A DNA stretch of 64,000 nt, from positions 398,873 through 462,872 of the forward strand of contig NZ_JH992922.1 of assembly GCF_000315425.1 (NCBI RefSeq). The letters are read 5' to 3'. The notes under the pieces are model-generated. The model made no database searches and was not told the origin of the DNA. It saw only the letters and a program-made list of their open reading frames with translations. A program made the position numbers and the translations under genes. How positions within the stretch are numbered: position 1 is the stretch's first letter; each line of letters starts with the position of its first letter. Below are positions 45,636 through 55,140 of this stretch, one piece after another. Source of the DNA: Massilia timonae CCUG 45783. GTDB lineage: Bacteria; Pseudomonadota; Gammaproteobacteria; Burkholderiales; Burkholderiaceae_D.

Positions 45636-46535
45636 TTATTCTATAACTCCCTGATTTTGCAAGAGCGATTTCATCAGCGGGTGTGTCTGCAGCGACTTCG
45701 CTTTCCATGCCGTCCACTTGCCCGGCACTTGCGCCAACACCTGGTCGGCAGCGTCTTCGCTGGAGAACGCGCAAAACACGCACGCCCCTGAGCCAGTCAT
45801 CCTGGCATCGCCATGGCTGCTCAACCATTCAACCGCCTCTGCTACCGGCGGGAACAGGCGCATCGCCACGTCCTGCAAATCATTTTTCCCAAAACCAACC
45901 GTACTGCATGAATCGGTGTGGCTGGAAAAGTCCGCTATTCTGACGGGCTTTGAGTCTCTTGTCAAATCTGGCGCAGAAAAAATTGCGGGCGTCGGCACCG
46001 CCACACCCGGCTCGATCACCACATACCAGCAATCCGGCCCCGGCACCGCCTGCAAGGCCTCTCCCACGCCCTCCGCGAACGCGGTTTCGCCGAACAGGAA
46101 GAACGGGATGTCGGCGCCCAGCGGCAAGCCCAGCGCCATCAATTCTTCGCGGCCCAGCCCGGCGCCCCACAACGCATTGGCCGCCATCAAGGCGGTGGCC
46201 GCATCCGACGAGCCGCCGCCCAGCCCGCCGCCCATGGGCAAGACCTTGTCCACCCTGACGGAGATGCCTGGCGGCAGCCGGCCATGGCGGCGCGCAAACT
46301 CGGCCTGCAACAGGCGCAGCGCGCGCACGACCAGGTCCTGGTCTTCGGGCACGCCCGGAACGTCGTTGGTGCGGCGAATCTGCTCGTCGTCGCGCAAGTC
46401 GAAATGCAGCCGGTCGGCGCGGTCGATCAGTTGGAACACGCTTTGCAGCAGGTGGTAGCCGTCGGCGCGGCGGCCGGTGACGTGCAGGAACAGGTTGAGC
46501 TTGGCCGGCGCCGGGCAATCGTGCAGCGAACGCAT
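45636..46535 (-). CDS. ispE: 4-diphosphocytidyl-2-C-methyl-D-erythritol kinase
   Basis: A 299-residue GHMP kinase of the MEP isoprenoid pathway. The ATP motif PMGGGLGGGSSDAA is at about 100-113; the N-terminal PAPAKLNLFLHVTGRRADGYH and the C-terminal ARMTGSGACVF motif are typical. It starts 3 bases after the lolB stop, the conserved pair. Confidence 0.96.
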   Translation of the reverse strand: MRSLHDCPAPAKLNLFLHVTGRRADGYHLLQSVFQLIDRADRLHFDLRDDEQIRRTNDVPGVPEDQDLVVRALRLLQAEFARRHGRLPPGISVRVDKVLPMGGGLGGGSSDAATALMAANALWGAGLGREELMALGLPLGADIPFFLFGETAFAEGVGEALQAVPGPDCWYVVIEPGVAVPTPAIFSAPDLTRDSKPVRIADFSSHTDSCSTVGFGKNDLQDVAMRLFPPVAEAVEWLSSHGDARMTGSGACVFCAFSSEDAADQVLAQVPGKWTAWKAKSLQTHPLMKSLLQNQGVIE

Positions 46536-46538
46536 GGA

Positions 46539-47144
46539 TCAGGCCGAAGGCAGGATGACGATGCGGATCGCGAGGTCCGTGATGTCGCCCGAGGCGGCGC
46601 GCTCGGCCTGGATGAGGCGCGGCGCCGGCTGGGCCGCGGCAGCGTCTTGCCATTCCACGAAGCGCAGGCGCCAGCCATCCCTGGTCGTGACGGTGTTATT
46701 GGCCGGCGAGGCGCGGAAACGCTGACCCTGCGCGTCCAGCGCATAGCCCTGCAGCCAGTCGCGCAGGCCGGATACCGGCAGCGGCCAGCCCAGCGTCTCC
46801 TGGGTCAGGCTGTCGATGTCGCCCGCCGTGCGCTCCTGGCCGCCCTGGACCAGGGTCGCGGCATTCGGCGTGACATTGATCGTGGCTACGGTCTGGCCCA
46901 GCGGAGAGATCAGGGCGACGTCGATCGCCTCGGGACGCTGCTCCCAGTTGAAGTTGCCGGTGATCGACTCTTGCCTGCCATCCTTCTGGTAATTGACCGA
47001 CAGCTTGCCCGACAGGTCGATGGTGTCGCGGTAGTCGCCGACCGTGGCGGTGGACAGGTTGGCGGTGCCGGTGGCGCAGCCGGCAAGCGCGGCAGCGAAT
47101 GAGCACGCGGCGGCGAGCAGGGTAAGACGTCGGGTCAGTGGCAT
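46539..47144 (-). CDS. lolB: Outer-membrane lipoprotein insertion protein LolB
   Basis: A 201-residue lipoprotein. The signal peptide ends in LAGC, with lipidated Cys23. The mature part has the LolB half-barrel features (DLSGKLSVNYQKDGRQESITGNFNW; SGLRDWLQGYALD). It receives lipoproteins from LolA and inserts them into the outer membrane. It is upstream of ispE and downstream of the TPR lipoprotein gene. Confidence 0.93.
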   Translation of the reverse strand: MPLTRRLTLLAAACSFAAALAGCATGTANLSTATVGDYRDTIDLSGKLSVNYQKDGRQESITGNFNWEQRPEAIDVALISPLGQTVATINVTPNAATLVQGGQERTAGDIDSLTQETLGWPLPVSGLRDWLQGYALDAQGQRFRASPANNTVTTRDGWRLRFVEWQDAAAAQPAPRLIQAERAASGDITDLAIRIVILPSA

Positions 47145-47172
47145 AGGAACGATCGGGAAATGGACAAACGCA

Positions 47173-47195
47173 GCGGACCGCGCAATGCGGTCCGC
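47173..47195 (-). terminator. Hairpin between the TPR lipoprotein gene and lolB
   Basis: A perfect 9-bp stem (47173-47181 with 47187-47195, 5-base loop) lies 17 bases after the TPR gene stop. Only a short T-rich stretch (GTTTGT) follows on the minus strand, so termination may be partial. Confidence 0.5.
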
Positions 47196-47212
47196 CGCAA
47201 GACTGGATTATT

Positions 47213-49084
47213 TCACAAGGCGGGCCGCAACCGCGCCAGCGTGGTGCGCAGCGTATCGTTCTGCGGATCCTTGGCGCGCGCCTCGCGCCACAGCTTCTCG
47301 GCCGCCGATTTATCGCCCTTCTGCCACAGCACCTCGCCCAGGTGAACGGCGATCTCGGGGTCCTTGCGCAAATCGTAGGCGCGGCGCAGGAATTTCTCGG
47401 CTTCCGCCAGATTACCCATCCGATAATGAATCCAGCCCATGCTGTCCATGATGAAGGGGTCGTCCGGCGCCATGTCGAGCGCCTTGGCGATCAGGCCGTA
47501 GGCTTCCTGCAGGCGCACATTGCGCTCGGCCAGCGAATAGCCGAGGGCGTTGTAGGCATGGTGATTGTCCGGCGCCTGCGCCATCACTTCACGCAATTGC
47601 GCTTCCATCACGTCGACCTTGCCCAGCTTTTCGGCCAGCAGCGCGAAGTCGTACAGCAGGTCGGGATTCTTCGGGAAGCGCTTGGTGGCCGCTTCCATCA
47701 CCGCATAGGCTTCCTGCAGCTGGTTGGCTTCGCGCAGCAGTTGCGCCTCGGCCGCCATGAGCTGGGCCTGGCGCGCCGGATCGTCGGTCTTGATCTCGGC
47801 CAGCAGGCGCCGCGCGCTGTTCACGTCGCCGCCCTTCCCGACCAGGTGGACGCGGCGCAACTGGGTGTTGAAGCGGGTTTGCGGATCCGTGCCTTCAGGC
47901 ACCTTGTCCAGCCATTGCAGGGCGCCGACCAGGTCATTGCGCTCTTCCGCCAGTTGCGACAGGATCAATAGTGCGCGCGAAGGATCGCGTTCGTCGTCTG
48001 GATTGCGCCCCAGCACTTCCACGAAGCGCGTGAAATATTGTTCGGCGCCGAGGGCATCGTTCATCTGCGTGGCCAGGATGCCCAGCGCATACAGATGGGC
48101 GACGTTGTCGGGCTGGGCCTTGACCAGCAGCTCGAACTCGCGCCGCGCAGCCGGATAATCCTTGCGGTTGACCAGCACCCGCGCATAGGCGGCGCGCACG
48201 TCGTTCGCCTTCGGATAGCTCTTGAGGAAGTTCTGCATCAGGGCCACCACTTGCGCCTCGTCCTCGGTCGTCTGCGCCAGCATCAGGAGGGCGATCTCGG
48301 CGTCGGGCTTGGCCGCCAGGGCCGCCCGGGCCTCGCTGCGCGCCAGCGCCTTGTCGTCACGCACCAGCGCGATCTGGGCGCGCACGACGCGCGCCTCCAT
48401 CGTGTTGTCATAGGGCGCGATCAGGCGCTCGAGCATGGCGATCGCCGCTTCCTTGTCCTTCGCACGGCCCAGCAATTGCTGGACCTGGAACAGCAGCACG
48501 CCGCGCCGGGCCGGGGTCGCCTCGCGCAGTCGCTGCTCGAAGATCGGTTCGAGTTCGGCGATCTTGTCGGACGTGACCGCCATGCCGACGAAATACTGGG
48601 TCGCTTCGTCGGATTCCGGGTCGAGCTGGTACCACAGGCGCACCGCGGCCAGGGTGTCGTCGGCCTGCTTGGCGGCCACCGCCATCTCGGCCGCGCGGCG
48701 CGCCAGGCGCGGATCGCCGGTGCGCTGGGCCAGGTTGTAGACGGTCAGATAAGGCCCCTGCCAGTCGCCGTTGCGAAACGCGAATTCCGCCTTCATCAAC
48801 TGCTCGAGCATGACGGGCGTGAGCTCGACCTTGGGCAGGCGCGCTTCTTCCTCGGCCTTTTTCTTGGCCGCCAGCTCTTCCTCGTCCAGCTCGGCTTCTT
48901 GCGGTGCGGATTGCTGCTGGCCGGCCCCGGCCTGCTCGCCGGCGGCGAGCGACTGCTGTTGCGGCGAGACAGCACAAGCCGAGAGCAGGCCTGCAAGCAG
49001 CCCGGAGACGGTTACAATGGCGAAAGCGTTTTTCAAAGCAAGTCCAAAATCCGAGTTGATGTTTTGATTTGATTCTACGCTCAT
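47213..49084 (-). CDS. TPR-repeat lipoprotein
   Basis: A 623-residue protein from ATG 49084. A late signal peptide ends in LLSAC, giving lipidated Cys37, after a 19-residue polar start. A Gln/Ala/Glu-rich low-complexity stretch (about 40-85) is followed by some 13 tetratricopeptide repeats to the C-terminus (e.g. [40 protein letters not shown]). The gene between mutM and lolB is commonly such a TPR protein in betaproteobacteria; the role is unknown, probably envelope-associated scaffolding. It is divergent from mutM. The frame continues upstream but without family likeness. Confidence 0.88.
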   Translation of the reverse strand: MSVESNQNINSDFGLALKNAFAIVTVSGLLAGLLSACAVSPQQQSLAAGEQAGAGQQQSAPQEAELDEEELAAKKKAEEEARLPKVELTPVMLEQLMKAEFAFRNGDWQGPYLTVYNLAQRTGDPRLARRAAEMAVAAKQADDTLAAVRLWYQLDPESDEATQYFVGMAVTSDKIAELEPIFEQRLREATPARRGVLLFQVQQLLGRAKDKEAAIAMLERLIAPYDNTMEARVVRAQIALVRDDKALARSEARAALAAKPDAEIALLMLAQTTEDEAQVVALMQNFLKSYPKANDVRAAYARVLVNRKDYPAARREFELLVKAQPDNVAHLYALGILATQMNDALGAEQYFTRFVEVLGRNPDDERDPSRALLILSQLAEERNDLVGALQWLDKVPEGTDPQTRFNTQLRRVHLVGKGGDVNSARRLLAEIKTDDPARQAQLMAAEAQLLREANQLQEAYAVMEAATKRFPKNPDLLYDFALLAEKLGKVDVMEAQLREVMAQAPDNHHAYNALGYSLAERNVRLQEAYGLIAKALDMAPDDPFIMDSMGWIHYRMGNLAEAEKFLRRAYDLRKDPEIAVHLGEVLWQKGDKSAAEKLWREARAKDPQNDTLRTTLARLRPAL

Positions 49085-49192
49085 GCGCAGGCGCCTGCCG
49101 CGCATGAGCTGCGCCAGGATTCCTGGCGCCAGCCCGGCCCGCAGGCTGCCCAGCCGCGACGGCAACCCGACTTTACACGATTCGTCTCCCCC

Positions 49193-50026
49193 ATGCCTGA
49201 ACTGCCAGAAGTAGAAGTCACCCGGCGCGGTGTCGCGCCCCATATCGAAGGCCGCGTCGTCGAGCAGCTCGTCTGCCGCCGCGACGGCCTGCGCTGGCCC
49301 TTCCCGCCCGGCCTGTCCGGGCTGCTGGCCGGCCGCCGCATCCTGGCCACCGGCCGGCGCGGCAAATACCTGTTGATTCATTTCGAGCACGGCACCCTGA
49401 TCATCCACCTGGGCATGTCCGGCCACCTGCGCGTGCTGCCGCCGGGCATCGAACCGCGCAAGCACGACCATGTCGACCTCGTCGTCAATGGCCCGGAAGG
49501 GGTGCAGGTGCTGCGCTTGCACGATCCGCGCCGCTTCGGCGCCGTGCTGTGGCATGCCAACGAGGATGGCGACGTGGAACAGCACATCCTGCTGCGCGGC
49601 CTGGGCGTGGAACCGCTCGGCGAGCATTTCGATGGCGCCCTGCTGCATCGGGAAACGCGGCGCCGCAGCGCGCCGATCAAGCAGGTGCTGCTGGCCGGCG
49701 ACATCGTGGTGGGCGTCGGCAATATCTACGCTTGCGAAAGCCTGTTCCGGGCCGGCATCAGCCCCAAGACACCGGCTTCGCGCATCAGCCGCGCGCGCTA
49801 CGACCGGCTGGCCGAGGCGATCCGCGACATCCTGGCCGCCGCCATCGTCCAGGGCGGCAGTACCCTGCGTGACTTTATTGCGGTAAATGGGCAGTCAGGA
49901 TATTTCCAGCAGACATATTTCGTCTATGATCGTGCTGGTGTGCCCTGCCGCCAGTGCGAGGCGCCGGTCCGCCAGATCAAGCAGGGCCAGCGTTCGACTT
50001 TCTATTGCGCGCAGTGCCAGCGCTAA
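49193..50026 (+). CDS. mutM: Formamidopyrimidine-DNA glycosylase
   Basis: A 277-residue Fpg. Catalytic Pro2 and Glu3 (MPELPEVE), the H2TH region ([19 protein letters not shown]) and the C-terminal zinc finger ([10 protein letters not shown]...FYCAQCQR) are intact. It removes 8-oxoguanine opposite C. It pairs in this window with mutY two genes downstream, the other half of the GO system. Confidence 0.97.
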   Translation: MPELPEVEVTRRGVAPHIEGRVVEQLVCRRDGLRWPFPPGLSGLLAGRRILATGRRGKYLLIHFEHGTLIIHLGMSGHLRVLPPGIEPRKHDHVDLVVNGPEGVQVLRLHDPRRFGAVLWHANEDGDVEQHILLRGLGVEPLGEHFDGALLHRETRRRSAPIKQVLLAGDIVVGVGNIYACESLFRAGISPKTPASRISRARYDRLAEAIRDILAAAIVQGGSTLRDFIAVNGQSGYFQQTYFVYDRAGVPCRQCEAPVRQIKQGQRSTFYCAQCQR

Positions 50027-50045
50027 GAATATAACGGGCTGAACG

Positions 50046-51944
50046 ATGCAGGATCTACAACAGTATGGAGCGTGGCGGGCCAGCGTTGCCGCCAGCCTCG
50101 AGGGCTATGGCAAAGCCCTGCGCGAAGCCGGACTGATCGACGCCGCCGGCGAACAGGTGCTGGCGCGCGCGCTTGGACGCCTGCGCGACGACCGGCTGTC
50201 GGTCGCCTTCGTGGCCGAGTTCTCGCGTGGAAAAACCGAGCTGATCAACGCCCTGTTCTTCGCCGATTACGGCCAGCGCATCCTGCCGTCCAGCGCCGGC
50301 CGCACCACCATGTGCCCTACCGAACTGCTGTGGGATGCGCAGCTGCCGCCCTGCATCCGCCTGCTGCCGATCGAGACCCGCGCCGGCCAGCTGTCCCTGG
50401 GCGACTACCGCGACGATCCCGGCGCCTGGACCGTGTTGCCGCTCGACCTGGACGATCCTGGCGCGATGCACGAGACGCTGCGCCAGGTCAGCCAGACGCG
50501 CCGCGTACCGGTGAAAGAGGCCGAACGCTACGGCCTGTTCGACCCGCAGGATCCCGACCTCGCCGCCGGCGTCGGTGCGGACGACAGCATCGACATCCCG
50601 CGCTGGCGCCACGCCATCATCAACCTGCCGCATCCGCTGCTCAAGCAGGGCCTGGTGATCCTCGACACCCCGGGCCTGAACGCGATCGGCACCGAGCCGG
50701 AACTGACGCTGAACCTGATCCCGAACGCGCACGCGGTGCTGTTCGTGCTGGCCGCCGACACCGGCGTGACGCGCAGCGACATCGACGTCTGGCGCACCCA
50801 TATCGGCGCCGGGCCGGGCCGGCTGGCGGTGCTGAACAAGATCGACGCCATGTGGGACGAGCTCACGAGTTCGAGCTCTGTCGACGCCGAGATCGCGCGC
50901 CAGCAGCACGACGTCGCGCGCCTGCTCGGACTGGACGCCGGCCAGGTCTATCCGGTCTCGGCCCACAAGGCGCTGGTCGGACGCATCGGCGGCGACATGG
51001 ACCTGTTCGAGCGCAGCCGCCTGGGCGAGCTCGAATCGGCGCTGTTCCACCACCTGATCCCGGCGCGGCGCTCGATCAATGCGCGCCAGCTGCGCGCCGA
51101 CCTCGAACTGCTGGCCGCCGGCCAGCAGCTGCTGGTGGCGGCGCGCCTGCGCGAACTGGTCGAGCAGTTGCAGGAACTGCGCAGCCTGCGCGGCAAGAAC
51201 CAGGGCATGATCGCCCACATGGTGCGCCGGGTGGAAGCCGAAAAGAAGGAATTCGACGCCGGCCTGTTCAAGCTGCAGGGCACGCGCGCCGTGTTCACGC
51301 GCCTGTCGACCGAGCTGTACACCCTGGTCGGCATGGACGGCCTGCAGGACCGGACCGAAACGGTGCGCGCCGCGATGTCGGCGGCGCGCTTCGCCACCGG
51401 CATGCGCTCGCCGGTGCGCAACTACTTCGCCGGCGCGCGCGCCGGCCTGCTCGACGCCTGCGCCAAGGTCGACGAGATCAAGTCCATGATGGACGCCATG
51501 CACCGCCGCTTCGCGGCCGAACACGGCCTGTCGCTGGCGCTGCCGCAAGCGTTATCGTTGACGCGCCACGTCGACGAGATCGACGCCATCGAAACGCTGT
51601 TCGAGCGCCAGTTCGGCACCGCGACCCTGTTGATGACCAGCCGCGCCACGCTGCTCGAGCGCTTCTTCGATTCGATCGCTTCGCGCGTGCGGCGCGTCTA
51701 CCGCGCCGCCAACGCCGACGTCGAAGCCTGGCTGAAGGTCGCCAACGCGCCGCTGGAAGCGCAGATCCGCCAGCACCGCGACAGCCTGCGCCAGCGCCAG
51801 GCCACGGTCCAGCGCATCCATGACGCCAGCGACAGCCTGGAACAGAAGATCGGCGCCTTCGAGCACGGCCAGGCCGAGCTCGAATCCACGCGCCAGCGCC
51901 TGGCCGCCATCGCGGCCGGCGTCACCACCACATTAGAGGCCTAG
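50046..51944 (+). CDS. Dynamin-family GTPase
   Basis: A 632-residue protein. P-loop AEFSRGKT lies at about 56-63 with Ala where the first Gly often stands; the G2 Thr region is SSAGRTTMCPTELL; G3 is DTPGLN (about 207-212); G4 is LNKID (about 265-269). The rest is long helices (about 340-632) with heptad patterns, as in bacterial dynamin-like proteins, ending without a clear membrane paddle. It probably binds or remodels membrane; the function is not known. It is sandwiched between mutM (19 bases) and mutY (19 bases), so the three are likely cotranscribed. Confidence 0.88.
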   Translation: MQDLQQYGAWRASVAASLEGYGKALREAGLIDAAGEQVLARALGRLRDDRLSVAFVAEFSRGKTELINALFFADYGQRILPSSAGRTTMCPTELLWDAQLPPCIRLLPIETRAGQLSLGDYRDDPGAWTVLPLDLDDPGAMHETLRQVSQTRRVPVKEAERYGLFDPQDPDLAAGVGADDSIDIPRWRHAIINLPHPLLKQGLVILDTPGLNAIGTEPELTLNLIPNAHAVLFVLAADTGVTRSDIDVWRTHIGAGPGRLAVLNKIDAMWDELTSSSSVDAEIARQQHDVARLLGLDAGQVYPVSAHKALVGRIGGDMDLFERSRLGELESALFHHLIPARRSINARQLRADLELLAAGQQLLVAARLRELVEQLQELRSLRGKNQGMIAHMVRRVEAEKKEFDAGLFKLQGTRAVFTRLSTELYTLVGMDGLQDRTETVRAAMSAARFATGMRSPVRNYFAGARAGLLDACAKVDEIKSMMDAMHRRFAAEHGLSLALPQALSLTRHVDEIDAIETLFERQFGTATLLMTSRATLLERFFDSIASRVRRVYRAANADVEAWLKVANAPLEAQIRQHRDSLRQRQATVQRIHDASDSLEQKIGAFEHGQAELESTRQRLAAIAAGVTTTLEA

Positions 51945-51963
51945 CGCCTTCACAAGACACCGC

Positions 51964-53088
51964 ATGAAACGCCTCACCGAGTTCGACCAGCTGGCCGATC
52001 CGACCTTCTCGAAGGCCGTGATCGACTGGCAGCGCAGCCATGGCCGCCACACCCTGCCCTGGCAAAACACCCAGGATGCTTACCGCGTCTGGCTGTCCGA
52101 GATCATGCTGCAGCAGACGCAAGTGGCCGCGGTGCTGGGCTATTACGCGCGCTTCCTGGAACGCTTCCCGACCGTCCACGCGCTGGCCGAAGCCCCACTT
52201 GACGACGTGATGGCCCACTGGAGCGGCCTCGGTTACTACACCCGCGCGCGCAACCTGCACGCCTGCGCCAAGCGCGTGGTGCAGGACTACGACGGCGTGT
52301 TCCCGAGCGACCCGGCGCTGCTGGCCGACCTGCCCGGCATCGGCCGCTCGACGGCGGCGGCGATCGCGGCCTTTTCCAGCGGCGTGCGCGCCGCCATCCT
52401 GGACGGCAACGTCAAGCGCGTGTTCGCGCGCGTGTTCGGGATCGACGCCTATCCGGGCCTCAAGCCAATCGAGGATGCGCTGTGGCGGCGCGCCGACGCC
52501 CTGCTGCCCGAGGTGGCCGGCAATCCGGGCGCCATCGAAGCCTACACCCAGGGCCTGATGGACCTGGGCGCCACCCTGTGCACCCGTTCGCGGCCCGACT
52601 GCGGCCGCTGCCCGCTGCAGGCGCGCTGCGTGGCCTTCGCCACCGGCCGCACCGCCGACCTGCCGGTGCGCAAACCGAAGAAGGCGACGCCGGAAAAGCG
52701 CACCGCGCTGCTGGTCGTGATCGATGGCGGCGAAGTGCTGCTGGAACAGCGTCCGCAAACCGGCATCTGGGGCGGCCTGCTGTCGCTGCCGGAGGTGGGC
52801 GGGCATGTGCCGATGGACGAGGACGAGCCGCCGGTCTGTACGGCCGACGTCGCAGCTGCGGCAAGCGCCTTCGGCACGGTCGACGAAGTGCGGCCACTGA
52901 GCCCGCTGGTGCACGTCTTCACCCACTACAAGCTGCACATCGCGCCGTTCGCGGTGACGCTGACGGCGCGCGCTGCGCTGGCGCCAGGCCACGTCTGGTG
53001 GAAGCTGGATGTGGTCAGGGAAGCGCCGCTGCCGGCGCCGGTCAAGAAGCTGTTGCTGGACTTGGCGACGCCAAGTCTGTTCAGCTGA
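51964..53088 (+). CDS. mutY: A/G-specific adenine glycosylase
   Basis: A 374-residue MutY. Catalytic Glu in LSEIMLQQTQV (about 45), helix-hairpin-helix LPGIGRSTAAAI with the catalytic Asp in ILDGNVKRV, the 4Fe-4S cluster ligands in CTRSRPDCGRCPLQARC, and the C-terminal NUDIX-like 8-oxoG domain (about 240-370). It removes adenine mispaired with 8-oxoG. Last gene of the mutM-dynamin-mutY run. Confidence 0.97.
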   Translation: MKRLTEFDQLADPTFSKAVIDWQRSHGRHTLPWQNTQDAYRVWLSEIMLQQTQVAAVLGYYARFLERFPTVHALAEAPLDDVMAHWSGLGYYTRARNLHACAKRVVQDYDGVFPSDPALLADLPGIGRSTAAAIAAFSSGVRAAILDGNVKRVFARVFGIDAYPGLKPIEDALWRRADALLPEVAGNPGAIEAYTQGLMDLGATLCTRSRPDCGRCPLQARCVAFATGRTADLPVRKPKKATPEKRTALLVVIDGGEVLLEQRPQTGIWGGLLSLPEVGGHVPMDEDEPPVCTADVAAAASAFGTVDEVRPLSPLVHVFTHYKLHIAPFAVTLTARAALAPGHVWWKLDVVREAPLPAPVKKLLLDLATPSLFS

Positions 53089-53089
53089 A

Positions 53090-53144
53090 ATTTTCAATTT
53101 TTATCCATTTTCACGTAACGTGAAAATTAAAAATTATTGAAAAT
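53090..53144. promoter_or_regulatory. Nested inverted repeats, probable operator of the AbiE-like operon
   Basis: An inner palindrome ATTTTCACG-TAA-CGTGAAAAT lies at 53107-53127. It is flanked by an outer, nearly perfect inverted repeat: ATTTTCAATTTTTA at 53090-53103 and TAAAAATTATTGAAAAT at 53128-53144. The outer right arm overlaps the -35 of the promoter at 53137. The antitoxin-position protein downstream has a winged-helix domain and is the obvious candidate to bind here. The AT-rich stretch contrasts with the flanking mutY. Confidence 0.65.
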
Positions 53145-53165
53145 CCTCGCTATCTTGCATAGAAT
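53137..53165 (+). promoter_or_regulatory. Sigma-70 promoter of the AbiE-like operon
   Basis: TTGAAA at 53137-53142 and TAGAAT at 53160-53165 are separated by exactly 17 bases. Transcription would start near 53172, about 30 bases before ATG 53203, whose SD is GAGGAAG at 53191-53197. Confidence 0.7.
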
Positions 53166-53202
53166 GGTTTCATTCACAGCCTGTGGAAACGAGGAAGAGT
53201 GA

Positions 53203-54282
53203 ATGAATGATCGTGCAATTACCTATAATCCTGCCGAGGCCCAAGAAGGGCTGATCCTGGCTGCGTTCGATGCGCTCAAGGAAAAGGTCGATGTCGAAGG
53301 ACACATGGCCAAGCTTGAGGCGGTCCCATCAGCCGGGTACCGGCCAGACGCAACGATCGATCTTGTGCATGAGAACGGCTCCGCCCGTTACGCAGTCGAG
53401 TGCAAGCTCCTGATCGACCGCAAAGCACACATCGACCATGTCAGGCGCCAATTGCAAACGACTGGCCATCCAGGCCTGTTGATCGCACCGTACATTACTA
53501 GAGAACTGGCCGAATACTGTCGTGTCACGGGACTGCAGTTCATCGACACGAACGGCAACGCCTATTTGCAAGCGCCCGGCCTTTTCGTTCTCGTCACCGG
53601 CGAAAAAAAGGAGCGCAACCAACTGCTTTTACCGGCCGCAAAAGGACTCACGAATGCCGCAGCCCTGCGCATGGGATTTGTCCTGCTTGCCAAGCCAGAC
53701 GCTGTTCATTTGCCCTACAAGGAGCTTGCAAACCATGCCGGCGTTTCGCTGGGAACAGCCTATAACGTACTGAACGATCTGGAGCGCCGCGGTTACCTCA
53801 TCAATAAAGGGAATTCCGAGCGCAGAAGATTGCTGGAACCGGAACGCCTGATCGATGAGTGGGCAGTCAACTATCCCACTACCCTGCGTGCAAAACTGAA
53901 GAGCCGGCGTTTCAGCGCTACCGAACCGTCCTGGTGGCAAAAGGCCGAGTTGGAGGGATTCGACGCCGTATGGGGATCGGAAGTCGCCGCAGCCAGATTG
54001 ACCGGGCACCTCAAGCCGGCCACGCAAACCCTGTACGTCTGCCCGGACGATATGGAAGGCATGATCAGGAAACTGAGCAAGCAGTATCGCATCAGGCCAG
54101 ACAACAATGGGGACATCGAGATACTGGAGAAATTCTGGCGCTGGAAACCAACGACAGCGCGCGATACTGCGCCGCCTTTGCTGGTGTACTCAGAGCTGCT
54201 CGCGTTGCTGGACCCACGCACACAAGAGACCGCGGGCATGATCAAGGAGAGGTTCATTGACACCTCGTTCAATCAGGGCTGA
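53203..54282 (+). CDS. AbiEi-family antitoxin-like protein with PD-(D/E)xK-like N-terminal domain
   Basis: A 359-residue protein. Residues about 45-125 look like a restriction-endonuclease fold: PDATID (Asp53), then YAVECKLL with Glu66 and Lys68, and FIDTNGNAYLQ (about 113-123), a segment typical of AbiEi-like/COG4861 proteins. A winged helix follows at about 165-205 (KELANHAGVSLGTAYNVLNDLERRGYL). The C-terminal 150 residues (SEVAAARLTGHLKPATQTLYV) resemble the AbiEi C-terminal part. Family members act as antitoxin and autorepressor of an AbiEii nucleotidyltransferase. The downstream gene overlaps and is such a transferase. Whether the nuclease-like domain is active is unknown. The base composition is lower in GC than the neighbours. 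Confidence 0.75.
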   Translation: MNDRAITYNPAEAQEGLILAAFDALKEKVDVEGHMAKLEAVPSAGYRPDATIDLVHENGSARYAVECKLLIDRKAHIDHVRRQLQTTGHPGLLIAPYITRELAEYCRVTGLQFIDTNGNAYLQAPGLFVLVTGEKKERNQLLLPAAKGLTNAAALRMGFVLLAKPDAVHLPYKELANHAGVSLGTAYNVLNDLERRGYLINKGNSERRRLLEPERLIDEWAVNYPTTLRAKLKSRRFSATEPSWWQKAELEGFDAVWGSEVAAARLTGHLKPATQTLYVCPDDMEGMIRKLSKQYRIRPDNNGDIEILEKFWRWKPTTARDTAPPLLVYSELLALLDPRTQETAGMIKERFIDTSFNQG

Positions 54283-55105
54283 CCGGCCCATCGATGATGT
54301 CACGATCGACATCCTTCGCGCCGTGGCAGAAGAAGCGCAGGCCGAACAAGTCGATTATATGCTTGTAGGCGCGACGGCACGCGATATCCTGCTCACCCAT
54401 GTATTCGGACTTGCCGCCAGGCGTGCGACATACGACGTGGATTTCGCCATCGCCGTCAAGGACTGGGATCAGTTCGATGCGCTCAGGGCAAGGCTCATTG
54501 CGCGCGGGACCTTCATTCCTGGTGGGCAGGCACGACAGCGCCTTTACTACAAGGGCGATCAAGGTGATCTCAACTACCATCTGGACCTTGTGCCATTCGG
54601 ACAAATAACCCAAGGAAGCGACGAACTGGCCTGGCCGCCCGACATGAAGGTCATCATGAACCTGGCCGGTTATGACGACGTTCTGGCTGCTGCGGAACGC
54701 GTGACATTCCTGCCCGGCTTCGACGGCAAGGTCGTCTCTCTTGCGGGACTTGCCATACTCAAGCTGGTCGCATGGTCGGATCGACGACTGGAAAACCCGA
54801 AGGACGCTCACGATCTCATCCACCTCATGGACAGTTATGCCGCCGCCGGCAATATCGATCGTGTGTACGAAGAGGATGGTGTCATCGAAGCCGGCGACTA
54901 CGATCCAGACCTGGCAGGCGTCTATTTGCTAGGCAAGGATATCCGACGCGTCGCAAGTGAACAAACTATCGCTGTGCTGAAACAGATCGTCGAGCGTGAC
55001 TTCGACCGGCTATCGAACGAAATGACCAAGGCAATGCGCCATCTCGACGATGCAGAGCCACGGATTCAGACGCGCCTGCGCCTTCTGCTGCAGGCCATCG
55101 CTTGA
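54257..55105 (+). CDS. AbiEii-like nucleotidyltransferase toxin
   Basis: A 282-residue protein, start TTG at 54257 with AAGGAG 7 bases upstream, overlapping the previous gene by 26 bases; the next in-frame ATG would cut into the fold. Nucleotidyltransferase elements: motif I MLVGATARDILL (about 35-46), the paired Asp of YDVDFAI (Asp60, Asp62), a third Asp in YHLDLVPFG (Asp110), and a helical region with AILKLVAWSDRR and NPKDAHDLIHLM. AbiEii toxins transfer nucleotides, in some cases to tRNA; the target here is not known. Gene order (antitoxin first, overlap) fits type IV TA/AbiE systems. It ends 35 bases from convergent dgt. Confidence 0.75.
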   Translation: MTPRSIRADRPIDDVTIDILRAVAEEAQAEQVDYMLVGATARDILLTHVFGLAARRATYDVDFAIAVKDWDQFDALRARLIARGTFIPGGQARQRLYYKGDQGDLNYHLDLVPFGQITQGSDELAWPPDMKVIMNLAGYDDVLAAAERVTFLPGFDGKVVSLAGLAILKLVAWSDRRLENPKDAHDLIHLMDSYAAAGNIDRVYEEDGVIEAGDYDPDLAGVYLLGKDIRRVASEQTIAVLKQIVERDFDRLSNEMTKAMRHLDDAEPRIQTRLRLLLQAIA

Positions 55106-55140
55106 CCCACGCCACCGGGTGCGGTCGGTGCCGCCTCCAT

